From contig CANGQJ010000014.1 of the NCBI GenBank assembly GCA_947456625.1, forward strand, positions 1-57,131: a DNA stretch of 57,131 bases, in the 5' to 3' direction. The stretch is from Bacteroidota bacterium (GTDB lineage Bacteria > Bacteroidota > Bacteroidia > Chitinophagales > Chitinophagaceae). This document shows, one piece after another, positions 18,477 to 28,305 of the stretch. Under the pieces are notes generated by a model. That model had not been told where the DNA came from. It made no database searches and saw only the letters and a list, made by a program, of their open reading frames with translations. The first letter of the stretch is position 1, and every line of letters begins with the position of its first letter. Position numbers and translations under genes: made by a program.

Positions 18477-19604
18477 TTAGTCTACAATAAAAAATTCACT
18501 CGCAATTCCGTCGGCTAAAAAACGGGCATGTTTGCTTATGGCAAATCCGCCATCTTTTTTTTGTATTTTGCCTGCTGCTAATAATGGAGCTAATTGTGTA
18601 TAAGTATGTTCCAAGTAAACATCCCCAAACCTAGTTTTAATTTCGTTTACATTAACACCCTCCAATAGCCTAAGCGAGATCATCATATACTCGTTGTACT
18701 GCGTGGCGGTTTCTAATGCCTCAATTTCAAAAGGAACTTTTCCAGCTTCAATGCTATTTATATACAAACTATTATTGGCTATATTCCACTGCCTACTATT
18801 CCTATTATAGGAATGTGCCGATGGTCCCAAACCCAAGTAGGGTATGCCTTTCCAATAATTGCTATTGTGTTTACTTTTAAAACCGGACTTTGCAAAATTT
18901 GAAATTTCATAATGTTCAAAACCAAAACTTTCTAATGCATTTACAACCATTTCAAAATGCCTTGCTTGTTTTTCAGGATCTACATTTTCAATTTTATTTT
19001 TTTCAATTAAACTATGTAGGGCTGTTTTTTCCTCCACCGTTAAAGCGTAACATGAAATATGGTTTATGTTGTAATCATTCAAAATGGCAATATCGCTTAA
19101 TAAATCCTGGTCGCTTAAATGTGGCGTGCCATAAATAAGGTCCGTACTAATATTAGTAATACCAGCAGTTATAGCATGCTGAATTGCTTCATGTGATTGT
19201 TGGGTGCTATGGGCACGGTTCATCCAACTAAGTGCAGATGGTTGAAAACTTTGAATGCCAATACTTAATCTGTTAATTCCTATGGACTTCCACCTTTTAG
19301 TTTGCGCTAAACTAATATCATCGGGGTTGGCTTCTAAAGTAAATTCAACATTGGGTGCAACGCTAAAATTATTATGAATTGCATTGATAATTAAATCCAA
19401 TTGTTGCTCACTTAAAAGGGAAGGGGTGCCACCACCAAAATACAGGGTTTCAATGGGGGTGTTTAAATAGTTTTGTTGAAGTTTTATTTCCATTAATAAG
19501 CTGGAAACAAAAGCATCCATTTGGTTTATTTGGGTACTAAAATGAAAATTACAGTAATGACAGGCTTTTTTGCAAAAAGGAATATGAATGTAAATGCCTG
19601 ACAT
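18477..19604 (-). CDS. hemW: HemW, radical SAM haem chaperone (coproporphyrinogen-III-oxidase-like)
   Basis: A 375-residue radical SAM protein. The CKKACHYC cluster motif (CxxxCxxC, residues ~11-18) follows SGIYIHIPF, and YFGGGTPSLL, ANPDD and SIGIQSF are characteristic of the HemN/HemW group. The family once annotated as oxygen-independent coproporphyrinogen III oxidase is now known to be largely HemW, a haem-binding chaperone. The absence of the long HemN N-terminal region and the length near 375 residues favour HemW. It is transcribed divergently from the DUF4271 gene, near a hemD-like gene. Confidence 0.9.
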   Translation of the reverse strand: MSGIYIHIPFCKKACHYCNFHFSTQINQMDAFVSSLLMEIKLQQNYLNTPIETLYFGGGTPSLLSEQQLDLIINAIHNNFSVAPNVEFTLEANPDDISLAQTKRWKSIGINRLSIGIQSFQPSALSWMNRAHSTQQSHEAIQHAITAGITNISTDLIYGTPHLSDQDLLSDIAILNDYNINHISCYALTVEEKTALHSLIEKNKIENVDPEKQARHFEMVVNALESFGFEHYEISNFAKSGFKSKHNSNYWKGIPYLGLGPSAHSYNRNSRQWNIANNSLYINSIEAGKVPFEIEALETATQYNEYMMISLRLLEGVNVNEIKTRFGDVYLEHTYTQLAPLLAAGKIQKKDGGFAISKHARFLADGIASEFFIVD

Positions 19605-19621
19605 AATATGGGATTGGATAA

Positions 19622-19629
19622 CAAAGCTA
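19622..19629 (-). promoter_or_regulatory. hemW -7 promoter element
   Basis: CAAAGCTA on the + strand reads TAGCTTTG, a match to TAnnTTTG, 17 bp upstream of the hemW ATG. It faces the divergent DUF4271 promoter 32 bp away. Confidence 0.5.
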
Positions 19630-19661
19630 ACTATTAGTTACTAATTCTGATAGAGTATACT

Positions 19662-19669
19662 TATTTTTG
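19662..19669 (+). promoter_or_regulatory. -7 promoter element of the DUF4271 gene, leaderless arrangement
   Basis: TATTTTTG is followed after two bases by three consecutive ATG codons (19672-19680). The expected start of transcription falls on these ATGs, so translation would begin at or within a few bases of the 5' end. Confidence 0.5.
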
Positions 19670-19671
19670 CA

Positions 19672-20694
19672 ATGATGATGTCCCAAATTAAAAGCGTTTT
19701 ATTTGTACTTATTTGCTTTATTGCAGTTCCCGTTTTTGGGCAAAGGGATACTGCGCTGCTTAAAAAAGACAGCTTAAATTTACTTGGGGACTCGGCCTTA
19801 CTTAAAAAAGATACGCTCTTAATAAAGTATATCCCCGTGCTTCCTAAAACCTATCAAAAAGCGGACGCATGGTTTATTCAATCCCTTCACATTAGTACCA
19901 ACGACACTAATATTGATATTTTAAAGGATTATAAAAGTTATTACGCTCAAAAAGCAAATGCTTTTCAGTTGTATTATAAAAGTGGGTTAAAAATATCCGG
20001 CAATCAAATTATTTATAAAATTGAACAGCGTTATTCGCTACCCGATAAGGACATTTTATTTTATTTAATTTTAGGTGTATTATTTTTATATGGGTTCATA
20101 AATAATTTATTTCCCCAGTATTATCCTAAATTGTTTAGTCAGTTTAGCCAGTCTTCGCTAAGAATGTTGCAAAATAGGGAGCAGTTAGTACAAAACAAAT
20201 TCGCATCCTTAAGTTCAAATATCAATTTTATTTTAAGTTTTTCTTTAATATCTACTTTACTCATTTTTAGTAGACATTTATTACCTATTTCGTTTTGGGA
20301 AGTCTATTTATATATTGCATTATTTTTCCTGGCATTATACCTTGGGAAATTTATTTGTTTACATATTATTGGGTACATTTTTAATGCCCATGAACTAGTA
20401 GGAACCTATGTTTTTGTTGTGTTTTTAATTAATAAAGTTTTGGGTATTTTACTGCTGCCTTTTATTCTTATTTTGGCATTTTCAAGGCCTGCATATTATG
20501 GTATAGCAATTGGAGGGGCTGCTATTTTGACGGTTTTATTATTCCTTTATAGATATTTATTTTCCTTAACGTCTGTTAGGAACAAATTACATATATCCTC
20601 CTTTCATTTTTTTCTTTACCTTTGTGCTTTCGAAATATTACCTCTCTTAATTTTGTACAAATTTATAGTGCAATATTTGGGAGGAACTTATTAA
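19672..20694 (+). CDS. DUF4271 membrane protein
   Basis: A 340-residue protein found almost only in Bacteroidota. Visible parts are a signal peptide (QIKSVLFVLICFIAVPVFGQ), a periplasmic region of about 100 residues with a short internal duplication (ALLKKDSLNLLGDSALLKKDTLL), and six to seven predicted transmembrane helices from residue ~125. The function is unknown. It is followed after 15 bp by the hemD-like gene on the same strand. This neighbourhood is, to my knowledge, common in the phylum and hints at a link to tetrapyrrole metabolism, but that is inference. Three alternative ATGs (19672, 19675, 19678) cannot be separated. Confidence 0.82.
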   Translation: MMMSQIKSVLFVLICFIAVPVFGQRDTALLKKDSLNLLGDSALLKKDTLLIKYIPVLPKTYQKADAWFIQSLHISTNDTNIDILKDYKSYYAQKANAFQLYYKSGLKISGNQIIYKIEQRYSLPDKDILFYLILGVLFLYGFINNLFPQYYPKLFSQFSQSSLRMLQNREQLVQNKFASLSSNINFILSFSLISTLLIFSRHLLPISFWEVYLYIALFFLALYLGKFICLHIIGYIFNAHELVGTYVFVVFLINKVLGILLLPFILILAFSRPAYYGIAIGGAAILTVLLFLYRYLFSLTSVRNKLHISSFHFFLYLCAFEILPLLILYKFIVQYLGGTY

Positions 20695-20709
20695 AGAATA
20701 ATGTGAAAA

Positions 20710-21513
20710 ATGGCAAAAGCAATGAGTGTTGAAAAAAAGTTGGTGACCAGTAAGACCATTAAAAAAATTTTAATTTCTCAGGCAAAACCCGAAAGCGAAA
20801 GATCGCCTTATTTTGATTTGGCCACTAAATACAAAGTGGAATTACATTTTCATCCCTTAATTGAATTGGTTTCTATTCCAGCAAAGGAATTTAGAAAAAC
20901 TAAAATTGATATTGCTACTTTTTCGGCTGTGGTTTTTACAAGCAAAAATGCCATTGACCATTTTTTTAGAACTTGTGATGAGTTAAAAGTAAATGTAAGT
21001 CAGGAGACAAAATATTTTTGTATCACCGAGTCGGTTGCGCTATACTTACAAAAATTCATTATGTACCGTAAGCGCAAAGTGTTTTTTGGCTCCGATGGTT
21101 CCAATAAAAAATTATTTGATGTTTTAAACAAACATAAAGGCACCGAGCGTTTCTTATATGTTTGTAGCGAAAACCAGCAGGACAACGAAATTGTAAACTG
21201 GCTTAAGGATCATAGCTGTCACTTTGAACTAGCTTATATGTATAGGTCTGTAAGTAGTGATTTAAAGCATGTGTTTGATAAACATGACTTTGATGTAATT
21301 TGTTTATTTACGCCAAGCGGTCTAAGAAGTTTATACGAGAACAAACCTAAGTTTATACAAAATGGAACTGCCATTTGTGCATTTGGTTCCAACACCTGCA
21401 AAGCGGTGGAGGATGCTGGTCTAACCTTGCATATTAAAGTACCTAGCCCACAAACTCCAAGCATGATTTCTGGTCTAGATTTATATTTAAGTCAGTTAGG
21501 TAAAAAGAAATAA
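20710..21513 (+). CDS. hemD: Uroporphyrinogen-III synthase (HemD-like)
   Basis: A 267-residue two-lobed enzyme that closes and inverts ring D of hydroxymethylbilane to give uroporphyrinogen III. Typical pieces are [19 protein letters not shown] at the N-terminal lobe, [14 protein letters not shown] (~75-88), a central hinge, [14 protein letters not shown] (~195) and [18 protein letters not shown] (~225), which match the HEM4 domain. ATG 20710 is the first start; ATG 20722 (MSVEKK) is a plausible alternative. It lies in one unit with the DUF4271 gene upstream; the next gene begins 14 bp after its stop. Confidence 0.85.
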   Translation: MAKAMSVEKKLVTSKTIKKILISQAKPESERSPYFDLATKYKVELHFHPLIELVSIPAKEFRKTKIDIATFSAVVFTSKNAIDHFFRTCDELKVNVSQETKYFCITESVALYLQKFIMYRKRKVFFGSDGSNKKLFDVLNKHKGTERFLYVCSENQQDNEIVNWLKDHSCHFELAYMYRSVSSDLKHVFDKHDFDVICLFTPSGLRSLYENKPKFIQNGTAICAFGSNTCKAVEDAGLTLHIKVPSPQTPSMISGLDLYLSQLGKKK

Positions 21514-21527
21514 ATAAATTGCATTCA

Positions 21528-23567
21528 ATGAATGCAAATCCCCAATTCACAAACGAACTTATTCACGAGACAAGTCCTTACTTGCTTCAGCATGCGCATA
21601 ACCCAGTAAACTGGAAGCCATGGTCCGAAACTATTTTTTCTTTAGCAGCACAAACTAATAAACCAATTTTATTAAGCATTGGATATGCTGCTTGTCATTG
21701 GTGTCATGTAATGGAAAGGGAAAGTTTTGAATCTGAACAGGTTGCTAATTACATGAACGAACATTTCATAAATGTAAAAGTAGACCGAGAAGAGCGCCCC
21801 GACGTGGATCACATTTATATGGACGCCTTGCAAGCTATGACTGGCTCCGGCGGGTGGCCTTTAAATATTTTTTTATTGCCCAATGGAAAACCGTTTTATG
21901 GCGGAACTTATTTTCCACCCATTGCTATGCAAAACCGTGCCTCTTGGATGGATGTATTAAAAGGGGTGCATGATGCATTTGAAAATAATTATGAAAAATT
22001 AGAAGCGCAAGCCAACAATCTTACAGGACATTTACTGAAAAGCAATATTAAAATAACCAGTGAAGCAAGTAGTTCAGATAATGCTTTACCCACTAAAGAG
22101 GAGTTAGAAATTATTGCTACACGCATTTTACAAAATGCCGATATTACCTGGGGAGGTTTTGGAAATGCACCTAAGTTTCCTCAAACTTTTGCTTTACAAA
22201 TGTTGCTTAGGCATTTTCATATTACACAAAACAAAGCCTCCTTATATCAGGTGGTATTGTCACTAGATAAAATGATACAGGGTGGAATTTATGACCATAT
22301 TGGAGGAGGATTTTCCAGATACAGCACCGACGCTATGTGGCAGGCGCCGCATTTTGAGAAAATGCTTTATGACAATGCATTACTCCTAAGTGTTTTAAGT
22401 GAAGCTTATCAAATTACTGGGCATGCACATTATAAAGTGGTTATACAACAAACTATTTTGTTTTTGGAGCAGGAACTTTCCAATAAGCAAGGTGTTTTTT
22501 ATGCCGCATTGGATGCAGACAGTGAAGGCGTTGAGGGTAAATTTTATACCTGGACTTATGAGGAATTAAAAGCAATTATTCCAGCAAATGAGTTTGAAAA
22601 CTTTTGCAACTATTACCAAATTAAACAAGAAGGCAATTGGGAGCATACCAATATTTTATGGACCCAAGAAAGTTTTATGGATAGCGAATCGCCCGCATTT
22701 AAATCTATAAAAAATACATTATTTGAAATAAGATCTAAAAAAATTAGACCCGCACTGGATCATAAAATTATTTTATCATGGAATTGTTTAATGGTTGTAG
22801 CACTTTGTAAAGCAGCAGCTGCATTAAGTGATAAAACCCTTGTGGATAAAGCGGTTCAGGCCATGCAATGGATAGAGAAAAATATGTTTAATGCAAAGGA
22901 AAATTATTTTTACCATGTTAATACCAATGGAAAAAATAGTACCTGTGCATTTTTAGATGACTATGCAACCCTCATACAAGCTTATATTTATTTGCAAGAA
23001 ATTACAGGCGATACCCGCTATTTGTATGAAGCCCAAAAATGGACCAACTATGTGTTGGAAAATTTTATTGACGAGGAAAGTGTATTTTTTTATTTCACAC
23101 CAGTTTATCAAACGGATATTATAGTGCGCAAAAAAGAAAACTACGACGGTGCTCAACCAAGTGGAAATGCATTAATGTCTTTTAATTTATATTATTTGGG
23201 TATTATGTTTGACCAACCAAATTGGTGTGCGCAATCACAAAAAATGTTAGGAGCGATGCACAAAATGATCCTTCAATACCCCGCTTCATTTAGCATATGG
23301 GCTCAGACTTTAGCCCTTCATGCACTTGGCTTTACCGAGCTAGTTAGTATCGGCTCTAAGGCCAAAAATGCCATTTTTGAGGCCCAGGCCCCATTTTTAC
23401 CCTTTAAAATGCTACTTTTTACACCAACGGAGGACCCAAATTTGATATTAAGTGTAGGCAAAAATTCTATTGATAATCAATACTTTGTGTGTAAAAATGG
23501 AATTTGTTCGGCTCCTTTTTTAAATATCAATGATTATTTAACATCAATAAATCAACTAAATTATTAA
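21528..23567 (+). CDS. DUF255 thioredoxin-domain protein (YyaL/SSP411 family)
   Basis: A 679-residue protein. The N-terminal thioredoxin-like domain (DUF255, ~1-165) has the invariant CHWCHVM motif near residue 58, with CxxC replaced by CHWC, and [26 protein letters not shown]. An (alpha/alpha)6 glycosidase-like domain follows, with [29 protein letters not shown] and [12 protein letters not shown]. The family is nearly universal, but its biochemical role remains unsettled. ATG 21528 is preferred; the frame also allows TTG 21519. It follows hemD by 14 bp and may share its transcript. Length and motifs look intact. Confidence 0.9.
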   Translation: MNANPQFTNELIHETSPYLLQHAHNPVNWKPWSETIFSLAAQTNKPILLSIGYAACHWCHVMERESFESEQVANYMNEHFINVKVDREERPDVDHIYMDALQAMTGSGGWPLNIFLLPNGKPFYGGTYFPPIAMQNRASWMDVLKGVHDAFENNYEKLEAQANNLTGHLLKSNIKITSEASSSDNALPTKEELEIIATRILQNADITWGGFGNAPKFPQTFALQMLLRHFHITQNKASLYQVVLSLDKMIQGGIYDHIGGGFSRYSTDAMWQAPHFEKMLYDNALLLSVLSEAYQITGHAHYKVVIQQTILFLEQELSNKQGVFYAALDADSEGVEGKFYTWTYEELKAIIPANEFENFCNYYQIKQEGNWEHTNILWTQESFMDSESPAFKSIKNTLFEIRSKKIRPALDHKIILSWNCLMVVALCKAAAALSDKTLVDKAVQAMQWIEKNMFNAKENYFYHVNTNGKNSTCAFLDDYATLIQAYIYLQEITGDTRYLYEAQKWTNYVLENFIDEESVFFYFTPVYQTDIIVRKKENYDGAQPSGNALMSFNLYYLGIMFDQPNWCAQSQKMLGAMHKMILQYPASFSIWAQTLALHALGFTELVSIGSKAKNAIFEAQAPFLPFKMLLFTPTEDPNLILSVGKNSIDNQYFVCKNGICSAPFLNINDYLTSINQLNY

Positions 23568-23608
23568 TTTGCACTACGCTGATAGCTTGGATTTAGTAAC
23601 TTTATCCA

Positions 23609-23622
23609 TACTCTAAAGAGTA
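23609..23622. repeat. Short palindrome in the gldK upstream region
   Basis: TACTCT-AA-AGAGTA is a perfect 14-bp palindrome about 75 bp upstream of the gldK ATG. It may be a protein-binding site; no other copy was noticed in the window. Confidence 0.25.
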
Positions 23623-23659
23623 AGTGCGCCAAACGCATTAAAAAAAATTAAAATATTAC

Positions 23660-23680
23660 AAACTTAGCACGTCTAAGTTT
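23660..23680. promoter_or_regulatory. Inverted repeat directly upstream of gldK
   Basis: AAACTTAG and CTAAGTTT (8-bp arms) surround CACGT, ending 17 bp before the gldK ATG. The right arm contains TAAGTTTTG, which is a -7-like element with one extra base. It could be an operator over the promoter or a leader hairpin controlling the gldKLMN operon. Confidence 0.4.
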
Positions 23681-23697
23681 TGTCATAAATAATAATT

Positions 23698-25023
23698 ATG
23701 GTTAAGCATTTGAAATTAGTTCGATTTAGATTTCCTTTCATGTTACTCATGGTACTAATGAGTTCCATTTTATTTTTTGCATTTGAGTCTAACAGTATTA
23801 ATAGAAATACTAGAGTTAGAACTGATGCTCAAATGGTATACGTACCAGGTGGCGCTTATTACATGGGAGCAAGTGACGAGCAAATTGATAATTCTTTAAT
23901 GAACCACAAAAAATTGGTTTCTGTGGAGGGCTTTTGGATGGACCGAACCGAGATTACCAATCAACAATACCGAAAGTTTGTAAACTATGTTACAGACTCT
24001 ATGAAATATTTAAACTACTATTTAGGTAGCATTAAAATTCCTTACAACGATACCTTAAAAGTGGATTGGAGAAAAGTGGATTTAATGAACCGTAGTTTAG
24101 CGCAAGCCAAAGCACCAAAGGCTTTGGAGGTAGCTTCCACTAAATTAGCCGAGCTTTTATTAGACCCCGAAGATCGTTTCAAAGGAAATATTTTAAAATT
24201 AAAACCAACTGCTTTACAATACACTTATGCTTTTTATGATTTAAAAAGAGCAGCAGTTGAAACGCGTTCGGAAAACGGTTTAAATAAAGCCATTCACTTA
24301 TACAAGGATACTTTAATGACGCCTGTTTATCCAGACACTTTAGTTTGGGGAAGAGATTTTTCTTATTCTTACAACGAGCCTTTAATTCTACAATATTTTT
24401 CAAAAGCGGCTTACAACGATTATCCAGTAGTTGGTGTTACTTGGAAACAAGCAACTGCATTTTGTCATTGGAGAACGGAGCACAGTGATTATTACCAAGG
24501 AAAACCTGGTAAGAAAGATGCAATGATTGATGGCCTTTATCGTTTACCAACCGAGGCCGAGTGGGAGTATGCTGCAAGAGGAAATGCAAAAGTAAATGCC
24601 ATGTTCCCATGGGGTTCACCATATGCGCGTACAAGAGAGGGTCGTTTAATGGCCAACTTTAAACCAGGTCGTGGTGACTATTTTGGTGGCGATACTAAGT
24701 TTGATAAAATTACCCCAACAAAGGTTAAAAGCTTTACCGAAAACGGGTTTGGCTTATACGATATGGCTGGAAATGTGGCCGAGTGGACCAGTTCAAGATA
24801 CGACGAAGCAGTGGACAATATTCTTGGCGACTTTAACCCAGATTATCAATACAATGCAAAGGACGAAGATCCTGTTTTAATGCAGCGTAAATCCATTCGA
24901 GGTGGCTCATGGAAAGACATTGCATACAATTGTCAAGTAAGTACACGCAGTTACGAATATCAATACAATGCGAAATCATATATTGGTTTCCGTTGCGTAC
25001 TTTCTGCACCTCCTAAAAACTAA
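23698..25023 (+). CDS. gldK: GldK/PorK, type IX secretion outer-ring component
   Basis: A 441-residue protein with an FGE-sulfatase-like fold (MVYVPGGAYYMGASDE near residue 47; FWMDRTEITNQQYRKFV; YPVVGVTWKQATAFCHWR; YRLPTEAEWEYAARG; LYDMAGNVAEWTSSRYD; SIRGGSWKD; IGFRCVL). With GldN it forms the periplasmic ring under the outer membrane in the T9SS and gliding machinery. The N-terminus has a hydrophobic stretch (residues ~13-29) but no cysteine, so there is no lipobox, unlike the characterised lipoproteins GldK of Flavobacterium and PorK of Porphyromonas. It is the first gene of gldKLMN. Confidence 0.92.
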   Translation: MVKHLKLVRFRFPFMLLMVLMSSILFFAFESNSINRNTRVRTDAQMVYVPGGAYYMGASDEQIDNSLMNHKKLVSVEGFWMDRTEITNQQYRKFVNYVTDSMKYLNYYLGSIKIPYNDTLKVDWRKVDLMNRSLAQAKAPKALEVASTKLAELLLDPEDRFKGNILKLKPTALQYTYAFYDLKRAAVETRSENGLNKAIHLYKDTLMTPVYPDTLVWGRDFSYSYNEPLILQYFSKAAYNDYPVVGVTWKQATAFCHWRTEHSDYYQGKPGKKDAMIDGLYRLPTEAEWEYAARGNAKVNAMFPWGSPYARTREGRLMANFKPGRGDYFGGDTKFDKITPTKVKSFTENGFGLYDMAGNVAEWTSSRYDEAVDNILGDFNPDYQYNAKDEDPVLMQRKSIRGGSWKDIAYNCQVSTRSYEYQYNAKSYIGFRCVLSAPPKN

Positions 25024-25102
25024 ATTTTATCCCCCAAGTAAAATAAATCCCCCAAAAACTAAAACAAATTCATCAATCACCATTCATTAATAAATTAAAT
25101 TT

Positions 25103-25651
25103 ATGAGTCAAGAACAAAAACAAAAAAAGGATTTTAAATACTGGGTAGATAAAGCCGTATCAATTGGGGCTGCTGTAGTAATTGTGGGAGCGTTATTTAA
25201 AATTTTACACTGGCCGTTTGCAACACAGTTACTTACTGTAGGTATGTTAACCGAGGCTGCCATTTTCTTAATCTACGCCTATTTACCTTCTGATGATCAT
25301 GGTGGTCATGGTGACGCTGCTGGTGGTGGATCTGCAACACTTGATAGCACTGAATTAATTAATGCTTTAAACGAGGTTAAAGCAACAATTGAAAATACAA
25401 ATAATAATTTAGGAACAATCAATTCATCTACTGAGGGTTTAAAGAATTTGAACACTAAGTTTGACGCAATGGGTAAAACGCTTGACGAGTTAAACCATTT
25501 TTATGGTAGCTTAAAGAATTTATCTGAAACAATGACTAGCTCTGCTGGTGAAGCGGCTCGAACTAAAGATCAATTAAATGCTTTAGCAAATAATTTGACT
25601 GAGTTGAATCAAGTTTATTCAAACATGATTCACGCAATCAAAGGAAAGTAA
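25103..25651 (+). CDS. gldL: GldL, inner-membrane T9SS/gliding motor subunit
   Basis: A 182-residue protein with two predicted transmembrane helices (residues ~18-35 and ~41-58), then a linker and a cytoplasmic helical tail. The motif VVIVGALFKILHWPF with TEAAIFL is diagnostic. The membrane-embedded residues Lys33, His36 and Glu51 fit the charged residues of the proton-driven GldLM motor. A His/Gly-rich loop follows helix 2 (DDHGGHGDAAGGG). The C-terminal part has repeated LNxLxxTNNNLGTI-like heptads, consistent with coiled coil. It pairs with GldM, encoded 33 bp downstream. Confidence 0.92.
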   Translation: MSQEQKQKKDFKYWVDKAVSIGAAVVIVGALFKILHWPFATQLLTVGMLTEAAIFLIYAYLPSDDHGGHGDAAGGGSATLDSTELINALNEVKATIENTNNNLGTINSSTEGLKNLNTKFDAMGKTLDELNHFYGSLKNLSETMTSSAGEAARTKDQLNALANNLTELNQVYSNMIHAIKGK

Positions 25652-25684
25652 TTAATTAAAAAATTCAATTAAAATATTTTTTAG

Positions 25685-27286
25685 ATGTCATTACCTAAAG
25701 AACCTAGGCAGAAGATGATTAATATCATGTACTTGGTATTAACAGCTATTCTTGCCCTAAATGTTTCGAGTGAAATCTTGAACGCATTTAGAACTATAGA
25801 GGAAAGCTTTGTAAGGTCCAACAGTGGACTTGAAAGCCGTACCACAAAACTTATCAATGCATTTGATGAGCCTTCTATTATAAAACAATTTGGAGACAAA
25901 GTGGCTAAGTGGAAACCAAAGGCCGAGGAAGTAAAAAAACTTTCTGAAGCTTTATACGTTCAAATTGAAAGTTACAAAGCAGAAATTAAAAAAGAGTCTG
26001 GTCAAAAAACACCAGGTGGAGAATTTAAAGAAGACGACTTAGAAGCTGCTACAAGAATGTTTGTGGCCGACGAGAAAAACGAAAAAGTAAAAGCAAAAGG
26101 TGAAGAGTTGTATAATGCTTTAATTAAATACAAGCAAGACCTTGGCAAAATAGATCCTGAAATTGAAAAATTAGTACCAAGTTTACCTGTAAACGTTTCG
26201 GTGCCTAAACTTCAAAATAAGGACAACCAAGCTATTGTGGATCGTATGACACCTCCAAACCAATGGTCTTATGTGTATTTTCACATGACACCAACTATTG
26301 CAGGTTTAGCTATCTTGTCTAAATTTCAAAACGATATCAGAAACAGCGAAACACAGTTAATTGAATATTGTTATTCAAAAGTAACTTCGGTAGAGTTGTC
26401 AACTTCATTGGCTGCATTTGCAAACGCAAGTTCAACTATGGTAATGGCTGGTGACGAATTAGTTATTACAGCAGGTTTAGGTGCTTACAATAAGGACACT
26501 AAACCAAATATTACGGTAGACGGTGCTAGCGTTCAATTAAACGCAGACGGTCAAGGAGTTTATAAGACTATTGCAAGTACGCCAGGTGATTTTACTAAAA
26601 AAGTAAATATTTCTTACAAGGACCCAAGTTCTGGTGAGCAAAAAACTACATCAACCGAAGTAAAATATAAAGTAGGTATCCCAACAGGTATTAATGTATC
26701 TGCCGATGCTACAAGATATTTTTATGCAGGTGGTACAGCAGCTCCAAACCCAATTACGATTTCAGGTGCTGTGGGTGGTGCTGGTGCAATTAATATAACT
26801 CCAGTTTCTGGTATTGCTAGTGTAGTTAAAACAGGTGCAGGTACTTACAATATTATATGTAACACACCAGGAATGGCTGTGTTTAATGTAGCCGATGGTA
26901 AATCTACACAAAAATTAACTATTAAAGTAAAAGCATTACCAGATCCTCAAAACGCTTACGTTTATGGAAGCTTTGATCCAAACGTGGGTATTGGTGGTCA
27001 AGTAATTGCAAACGAGTTTAAATTACAAACAGGTTTAAGAGCGGTACTTCCTAACGATTTTGAATTTAAAGGAGTAACCTACAAACCAAAATCATTTACA
27101 ATGCGTTTTTCAGGTAAAGGATTTAACGGTACTGAAACTGTTTCTTGTAGCTCATTTGCGGGTGCTTCTGCATTATTAAATAAATGTGTGCAAGGGTCTA
27201 CTGTTCAAATTATGGATATTGTAATGGAAGATAACGTGAGTGGTGAGCATAAGCTAAAGCAAACAATTGGTTTTTACCTTAAATAA
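25685..27286 (+). CDS. gldM: GldM, periplasmic-spanning T9SS/gliding motor shaft
   Basis: A 533-residue protein. The start SLPKEPRQKMINIMYLVLTAILALNVSSEILNAF holds the single transmembrane helix (residues ~12-30) that inserts into the GldL ring. A long helical D1 region (~35-230) and successive beta-rich domains (D2-D4, ~235-533) follow, the last with KALPDPQNAYVYGSFD, which is expected to contact the GldK-GldN ring. It transmits the motion generated by GldL across the periplasm. Length, order and topology agree with characterised GldM/PorM proteins. Glu30 in the membrane helix end (VSSE) may correspond to the conserved acidic residue of the motor. Confidence 0.93.
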   Translation: MSLPKEPRQKMINIMYLVLTAILALNVSSEILNAFRTIEESFVRSNSGLESRTTKLINAFDEPSIIKQFGDKVAKWKPKAEEVKKLSEALYVQIESYKAEIKKESGQKTPGGEFKEDDLEAATRMFVADEKNEKVKAKGEELYNALIKYKQDLGKIDPEIEKLVPSLPVNVSVPKLQNKDNQAIVDRMTPPNQWSYVYFHMTPTIAGLAILSKFQNDIRNSETQLIEYCYSKVTSVELSTSLAAFANASSTMVMAGDELVITAGLGAYNKDTKPNITVDGASVQLNADGQGVYKTIASTPGDFTKKVNISYKDPSSGEQKTTSTEVKYKVGIPTGINVSADATRYFYAGGTAAPNPITISGAVGGAGAINITPVSGIASVVKTGAGTYNIICNTPGMAVFNVADGKSTQKLTIKVKALPDPQNAYVYGSFDPNVGIGGQVIANEFKLQTGLRAVLPNDFEFKGVTYKPKSFTMRFSGKGFNGTETVSCSSFAGASALLNKCVQGSTVQIMDIVMEDNVSGEHKLKQTIGFYLK

Positions 27287-27324
27287 ATGGGTAACAACCA
27301 TTGGGACTATTTTAAAAATGTATT

Positions 27325-28299
27325 ATGAATAAGAATTTTATTAAATTATTTTTTGTTTTGTGTGTTTTCACAACTGGCAATGTATTTGCGCAAGCACCTA
27401 CAAAAACAGCTGAGAAGCTTACCAATACCCCTATTGGGAAACCAAGCATGGAGGACGAAAATGGGTATACACAAGACTCTAGCTTTATTTTAAAGAAAAA
27501 TTCTAAGTACAACAGAATTCCTCCAAAGTATCCTGAGCTAAGAAAAGAGGACGTTTTGTTTACCGAAACTATTTGGGAAGACATAGATGGCAGAGAAAAA
27601 AAGAATCGTTTATTTATTTATGATAAAGAAGATGAAACTGGGAATCAAAAGTTTTATGAAATTTTATTAAGAATTTTAGATACCGACTCTGCTAATGTAA
27701 GAGCCTACTCGGATGAGCGTTTTACCAGTGTGATTCCAAAAGACACTTTACTTGATATCTTAAAAGGACCATTAGTGCGTAAAGCTTTCCCTCCTGAGCC
27801 ACCGGCTACAGATACAGTTTGGAAAGTATTTAGAAATTCAACTGCAAATGAGGTTCCGTTAGTTGATAAAATTTATACTTTCAGATTTAAAGCTCAATAC
27901 ATTTTTGATAGTAGAACCAGCAGAATGCATTACAGAATAATTGGTATTGCTCCAATTGCAATGATAGAAGGTAAAGTGCCAAGAACTGAAAAGGACGGAT
28001 CTACCACCGAAGTAGATTCTACTTATCAGAAAACTTTATTCTGGTTATCTTATCCAAAATTAAGAAACCACCTTGCAAACTACATGGTATACAATCCTAA
28101 TAATCAAATGAAGCAAGTGGCTTGGTCGGATTTATTAGAAGCTAGATATTTTGATGGACATATAGTAAAATCGTCCACAGGTAACTTTAATAACAAGGAT
28201 TTATTTAGCACTATTAAGGATCCTAAAAAGCGTTTACAAGCTTCAGAAAAAATTAGAGAGCGAATAGACGACTACGAACAAGACCGATGGGTATATTAA
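27325..28299 (+). CDS. gldN: GldN/PorN, T9SS outer-ring component
   Basis: A 324-residue exported protein (signal peptide NKNFIKLFFVLCVFTTGNVFAQ). Family-typical parts are RKEDVLFTETIWEDIDGREKKN (about residue 70-90), IPKDTLLDILKGPLVRKAFPPEPP, a central YIFDSRTSRMHYRIIGIAPIA strand and the C-terminal WSDLLEARYFDGHIVKSSTGNFNNKDLF. It associates with GldK to form the outer-membrane-proximal ring. It is the last gene of gldKLMN; a hairpin terminator starts 15 bp after its stop. The C-terminus (RERIDDYEQDRWVY) matches the family. Confidence 0.93.
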   Translation: MNKNFIKLFFVLCVFTTGNVFAQAPTKTAEKLTNTPIGKPSMEDENGYTQDSSFILKKNSKYNRIPPKYPELRKEDVLFTETIWEDIDGREKKNRLFIYDKEDETGNQKFYEILLRILDTDSANVRAYSDERFTSVIPKDTLLDILKGPLVRKAFPPEPPATDTVWKVFRNSTANEVPLVDKIYTFRFKAQYIFDSRTSRMHYRIIGIAPIAMIEGKVPRTEKDGSTTEVDSTYQKTLFWLSYPKLRNHLANYMVYNPNNQMKQVAWSDLLEARYFDGHIVKSSTGNFNNKDLFSTIKDPKKRLQASEKIRERIDDYEQDRWVY

Positions 28300-28305
28300 A
28301 ATAAA

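Noticed and set aside
25024..25060. Repeated CCCCCAA motif between gldK and gldL
   Set aside because: Only two short copies; no array and no pairing potential, probably chance.
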